Part shown: in pieces, positions 60,401 to 64,000 of the stretch
Layout: each line of letters starts with the position of its first letter
How positions within the stretch are numbered: position 1 is the first letter of the stretch
Source: Rhynchonema sp. JSB1_4
Lineage: Eukaryota > Nematoda > Chromadorea > Monhysterida > Xyalidae
Assembly (NCBI GenBank): GCA_030248065.1
Contig: JASAMV010006958.1
Location: forward strand, 43,762 to 107,761
Length of the DNA: 64,000 nucleotides
Reading direction: 5' to 3'
Translations under genes and position numbers: made by a program
The notes under the pieces: generated by a model
Seen by the model: the letters and a program-made list of their open reading frames with translations, nothing else
The model's database searches: none
Told to the model about the DNA's origin: nothing

Positions 60401-61364
60401 GCCCGAAGGTACAGTAGGTAGCAGGGTTAGAGGTCGGGGGGTACCCGACACCCGACATCTGGAAGTACCCGACACCCGACATCTGAGAAAAAAAGCCGAC
60501 ACCCGACAGTTGGAAAAAAACCCGACACCCGACATCTAGTTTTTGAAAAAAAACCGACACCCGACACCTGTTTTTGGAACAAAAACAGGCAAATTTTTGC
60601 TCGTTTGCATCATTAGTGCAATTTTTTGGCTCAAGCTACTGAATTCAAGTATTTTCACACGAAATAAACACCAAAATGTCACATTCTGCGTCTTCGGAAA
60701 CATTTGGTTCGAAGAAAATTTTCTCACAAAATTCTTCTCTCAGCAAAACTTATGTTTTGAACCCTAAGTGTCGGGTGTCGGGTCCAAAAAAAACCCGACA
60801 CCCGACATCTAGAGGTACCCGACACCCGACACCTACACTTTTTTGGCACCCGACACCCGACATCTCTCTAACCCTAGTAGGTGGGTACCATAGGTTGACG
60901 CTCCATCCTGGTACAGCAGCGCGCCGCGCGCGTAATTAGCGTTTTAGAGTACATTTTGATCAATATTTCGACCTAAAAATTTTTGTTCCCCCCCCCCAAG
61001 CTCGGCCGGTACAGTAGGTAGGTTGCCGCCCCGCCTGGGTAGCTACACCACTGGTCAAGCACACACCGGAATGGGAACAGAATTGGAGACTGTGTGACTG
61101 GCAGCGATTGGTGACACACTGCATTGCGGTTGGTGATCGGTGGGCGAATGCATGCGAACCTGAGAAATGGTTTGTTCACAAGACCAAAAATTAATTCAGA
61201 TGTTGCCGGTTGCTATTGATTTGCGTTTGACCCACCAGCGCCTCTGCTGCTTCCCTCGTTCGCGCGTCGGCCAAATTTGTCCCGCTGGTTGTTGTTGATG
61301 CCAGGTTCTCCACCTCCACGGAGTGATTGAGATCAGATGACAGATCGACATTGCGTTCCAGTGC
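51459..61364 (-). CDS. Ski/Sno-like protein with SMAD4-binding SAND module (5' end open)
   Basis: Thirteen minus-strand exons (61364-61236, 59658-59409, 58607-58054, 57704-57456, 57411-57233, 56970-56795, 56528-56455, 55292-55200, 54380-54207, 54024-53821, 52600-52439, 52006-51680, 51590-51459) close in one frame over 901 codons including the stop. Exons 9 and 10 encode MGPKGWWYEHLMLTANAPC, then VQCWACRKYFDVSHFVRTHRH and a later AWRK. This matches the Ski/SKOR SAND-like box (KG...CIQCxxC...FVVHSH...W) without gaps up to the histidines, which differ in spacing by one residue. A possible divergent Dachshund-type domain is FLGQKLPIVTVSD ... LLLFRISDIFQAYYSRRHF in exon 3. Ski proteins repress TGF-beta/SMAD transcription in the nucleus. 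The rest (SQSQ-, S/T- and P-rich linkers, RPRKRSHSS) is low complexity. More 5' exons are likely. The assignment rests on the zinc module. Confidence 0.6.
52100..52372 (+). repeat. shorter relative of the 14757-15283 repeat
   Basis: GATGACGGCGTTTGTTTTCG at the left and CCAAAACAAAGGCC at the right are partly complementary, and TTCCTCCTCCTG ... GATTTCCCATG ... CATTTCATGAAAAA matches the 15140-15255 stretch in the same orientation. It lies in an intron of the Ski-like gene. Confidence 0.6.
53199..53648 (+). mobile_element. hAT-like MITE with 8-bp TSD CAGCTGAC
   Basis: Ends TAGGGTTGGAGAG and CCTCTAACCCTA; CAGCTGAC at 53191-53198 and 53649-53656. GTCGGGTGTCGGGT words crowd both ends. The middle (about 53330-53500) is AT-rich and almost the complement of 60600-60740. 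It lies in an intron of the Ski-like gene. Confidence 0.88.
55440..56330. repeat. repeat-rich intron with AACCCCGAAAAA tracts
   Basis: AACCCCGAAAAAA-type words in plus orientation (about 55664-55770) and the complement TTTTTCGGGG (about 56230-56295) face each other across the intron, as in a degenerate inverted-repeat element. CACTACACT at 56320 resembles a hAT end, but I found no partner with a target duplication. Confidence 0.45.
55905..56120. repeat. tandem repeat, about 3 units of roughly 80 bases
   Basis: CAGGGTTAGGCT ... GCCAGGAAGAC ... occurs three times, at about 55919, 56004 and 56089, with the spacer changing slightly. CTCAGGCTTTCTTTCAGGG precedes the first two. Confidence 0.65.
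59749..61053. mobile_element. 1.3-kb hAT-like element with 8-bp TSD GTCAAGCA
   Basis: Ends CACTGGTGTAGC and GCTACACCACTG pair with one mismatch; GTCAAGCA at 59741-59748 and 61054-61061. Left subterminal words are GGCGGGAGCCCCCCTAGGT (twice); the right end has GGTACAGTAGGTAGGTTGCC, related to the word of 4451-4858. Another MITE (60422-60876) is inserted inside. A minus-strand frame of about 110 codons (60410-60065) contains CRCGKWQRRP ... FPDQW. No hAT transposase is seen. It lies in an intron of the Ski-like gene. Confidence 0.85.
60422..60876 (-). mobile_element. nested hAT-like MITE, second copy of the 53199 family
   Basis: Ends CAGGGTTAGAGGTCGGGG and CATCTCTCTAACCCTA, flanked by GTAGGTAG (60414-60421) and GTAGGTGG (60877-60884), a one-mismatch duplication. 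Sequence is nearly the reverse complement of 53199-53648, and it splits the 59749-61053 element. Confidence 0.85.
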
Positions 61365-61502
61365 CTAGAACAACCAGAAACAAGGTCAGAGATGTGTGCA
61401 TAAGTATGTCCGTTCTTTTGTGGGTGATAAGTCATTATGAAGCAACTGTTTCCCTGAGCCTGCATCGTACAAAAATTGGAAAATTTCGTCATAAAACCCG
61501 AT

Positions 61503-63070
61503 CAGTTGTGTCGTTGGGGCGGGGAAGGGTGGGGTTAACCCCCTAGTATCGGGTATCCGGTACTATACTTGCGTATTTTTCCGCGAAATATATTTTTGAA
61601 AAAAACCGTTTTTTTCCAAATATTTTTCCAGTACTTAAGGATACCCAAAAACGCCTATTATGGAGAAAATTTCGTCGGGAAATGGCCTGAAACAGGCTAA
61701 AAATGCACTTGGAGATTAGAAAGTGCTCATTTTGAACTGTTTAGTACCGATTCACATTGGTTTTGACAACATCCTTTCGCAACCTTGGAAAATATCTCGG
61801 AAATTTTTGGAAAAAACCGTTTTTTTTCAAAAGTTGCCACTTGGAAAAATTTCCGAAAAATAAAAACGTATTTTTCCAGGCCTCGGAAAAAAAACGTTTT
61901 TTTCGGCCCGCAAGTATATCCAGTACCTTGGTTTTTTTTTCACCCAGTGGTATCCGGTATCCGGCAGTGATGTAGATGGTCCGAGCAAGAAAGCTAGCTA
62001 GAGACAGATATAGGGGGCAAGAGTGCCAATATTGACAGCTCAATACGCGTGACTTCAAATTGATGGATCGAGTATTGCGCTTTGCCCACTGAAAACAGTT
62101 GACGATTGAACTGACTGAAAAGAGAAGGGATGGAAGTTTTGGATACCGCGGTTAGCTAGCTAGCTGGAGGGGTCCGGCACAAGAAAGCTAGCTAGCTGCC
62201 GGGTACCCCGATTTGGAGGGGTATTGGTCCAGAAGTAAAAAAACAGGGGTATAAAAATTGGTCGAAATTATGCTAAAATAAGTCTTAAAGTGCGTATTTT
62301 TGTGCACGTGTGAGAAAATTTAAACGAAATTGACCCACAAAATGGTCATTTTGCCACTAAAATCAACACTTTCTTCACTTGATGACCGGAGCAAGAAAGC
62401 TGGCTAGCCAGTTTGGGGGGGCATGGGTTTTGGAGCAAGAAAACTACCTAGCATTTGGGGTATACTGGCGGATGGAAAAAAACCGTTTTTTAACGAAAAA
62501 AAACAAAAAAACCGAAAAAAACCGGGTCCATCTGTCTTTTTTCACGAAATTTTCCAATTTTTGACAGAAGTTGGGAAATATTCTTGTTCAGAACAACTTT
62601 GGCCAAGCACGGGCAATGTCAATGTGGCTTGTTTCAACTATTTTAGTCACAATAAGCATCAAAAACACACATAGGCACCACTCTAGTGTCTGTGCTAACA
62701 TGACTATGTGTCAAAAATACCTTATTTGGGCTTCCCCTATCCTTGTACACTGCGGTTCTGTTTTTTTTCGGTTTTTTTTACGAAATATAAAAAACCGGTT
62801 TTTCCGCCAGTATAGTTGGGGGTAATACCCCCAATACCCCCTCCCCAACTACATCACTGGTATCCGGTATCCTGACTTTTCGTCCAGTTGTATAAATACG
62901 ATCCTAAAATTTTTGGCGAAAACCGTAAAAATCAACCATAAAATGCTCAGAATTGCTTGCTGACACAAGCCTAACTCCACAACGACTATTGTTAAGCTTT
63001 CAACTTCCGGCGTTCAAAAATTTAGGATTTTGGGTATCCGGTATCTTGATTTCCCACAACGACATCACCG
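61503..63070. mobile_element. hAT-like element, family of 35524, carrying a nested insertion
   Basis: Ends CAGTTGTGTCGTTGGGG and CCACAACGACATCACCG are imperfect inverted repeats close to those of 35524-35931, and GGTATCCGGTA words lie near both ends as in that family. I could not find an intact target duplication, so it is probably older. It contains 61965-62859. Confidence 0.6.
61965..62859. mobile_element. nested hAT-like element with 8-bp TSD GTATCCGG
   Basis: Ends CAGTGATGTAG and CTACATCACTG are perfect 11-base inverted repeats; GTATCCGG at 61957-61964 and 62860-62867 is a duplicated subterminal word of the outer element. AAGAAAGCTAGCTAGC-type words recur at about 61987, 62183, 62393 and 62440. 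No transposase frame. Confidence 0.87.
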
Positions 63071-64000
63071 GTTCGTTCGGTCAGAGGGCTGATTTTTTAG
63101 GGTTTTCCCACAAATCGTGCCCACGGATATTTGTTTAAGAGCCTGGCCACGGTAGGATCGCCAGCTTATGGTATAACACTGTCCACAATTCTGACCCCCT
63201 GTTTTTATGTGACCGTTGGATGGGACTAACATTCATTAAGAAAAAACTCTCACACGACCCCCGCCGCAATCCTCTATATTTCGAGATATTGAACTGAATA
63301 GGTAGTCAGGTCGACGTTTTCACACTTTGACAGTTTTTTGAAGTTTTGACTCATAATTTTGCGGTGCTCAAAAGTTGACTAAAATGACTTTGCACGTTTA
63401 CTGGGGCAGTATTTCACTCTCAAGTGTCACATAATACGTTTCACCAAAATGCATGTTGTGTTCGGTATTGCTGTTCACAGACGTGCAAACTGGTGCAAAA
63501 AAGAAGCATGGATAGGCTCATGTGTGATTTTTTTCTCAAAAAATTGGCTCACATGACCCAAATTATGAAATTCTGCGTAAAAAGTGCTTTTTAAATCACC
63601 CTACGGGAGAAAATTCCAATCAGTTAAAAAAAAGTTACGATCGAAAAACTAAAATTTTTTGCTCAACAATTGCATTTTTTTGCAAAATTTTATGTTGTTT
63701 CCTTTACTTCGTTTAGCTGAAAGGACATTTAAGGCTGTAAAGTTTGAAAGTTCATCTGCAGACGATTGCCCGTTTTTTGGGCTATTGCACAAACCCGCAG
63801 CTGCTTACATGCAGCCAGTATTAGCCAATCAGCTGCACACTGTTTTTATGCAGGCTGTTTAAAAATCTAATACCCCCAGCCGAAAATCGGCCGCGTGTAA
63901 CATTGTTTTAACGATGGCTGTTTGCCATTAATTTTTGTGTGTTGTTGCTTTGCACATTGTGCTTGGTCACTGTTGTAATAACTCTTATAAATTACGAAAC
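63071..64000. other. right end of window, nothing supported
   Basis: AT-rich DNA with only short open frames and no recognisable exon. It may be intronic or upstream DNA of the Ski-like gene, whose 5' end I could not locate. Confidence 0.35.

Noticed and set aside
60600..60767. Open frame within the nested MITE (and its counterpart near 53330-53530)
   Set aside because: Both copies have an open frame only because the DNA is AT-rich and similar; no domain, no codon bias, and it ends in the subterminal repeats.
63659..63862. Open frame of 67 codons near the right edge
   Set aside because: No family resemblance, no splice partner, and composition like the surrounding AT-rich DNA.

Overview
This is a eukaryotic, almost certainly invertebrate metazoan, chromosome segment. 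The genes are split by many short introns (about 45-100 bases, GT...TTTCAG type). Several encode conserved animal proteins: an ANKS3-like ankyrin/SAM protein, ETF beta, TRAP beta (SSR2), the AASDHPPT phosphopantetheinyl transferase, a Suv4-20/KMT5 histone methyltransferase and a Ski/Sno-like protein. I cannot name the phylum. Exon models were built by hand from splice sites and frame closure; where every exon junction keeps the frame I say so.

Layout: 322-3114 (minus) is an ANKS3-like gene in 12 exons. 3115-9106 has no host gene and is packed with short non-autonomous DNA transposons, several nested and with exact target-site duplications (TSDs). 9107-11181 is ETFB, 11756-12571 SSR2, 13027-15549 a Q-rich protein of unknown function, and 16207-17554 AASDHPPT (all plus).

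18023-47464 (plus) is the most unusual part: a tandem array of one gene family I do not recognise. It has six or seven largely intact copies of about 480-510 residues, each with 7-8 exons in the same order and phases, plus one TE-riddled pseudogene and two partial copies. Two subfamilies are visible, and the penultimate exon is nearly identical among the neighbouring copies of subfamily B. Transposons sit in several introns and intergenic gaps.

48160-50627 (minus) is a complete KMT5-like gene whose eight exons close in frame at 490 codons. 51459-61364 (minus) is a 13-exon gene, open at its 5' end, with a Ski/Sno-type SAND (SMAD4-binding) zinc module; its introns hold hAT-like elements, one nested in another. 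61503-63070 is a further nested pair, and the rest to 64000 shows nothing I can call.

The repeats are the second theme. At least nine elements have hAT-like ends (CAGTGnTGTAGC and relatives) and matching 8-base TSDs. Several families share one architecture: G/C tracts near the ends, arrays of a family-specific 15-25 base word in the same orientation next to both ends, and, in at least three cases, a related AT-rich core with a CGCGCG...GCGCGCG hairpin.
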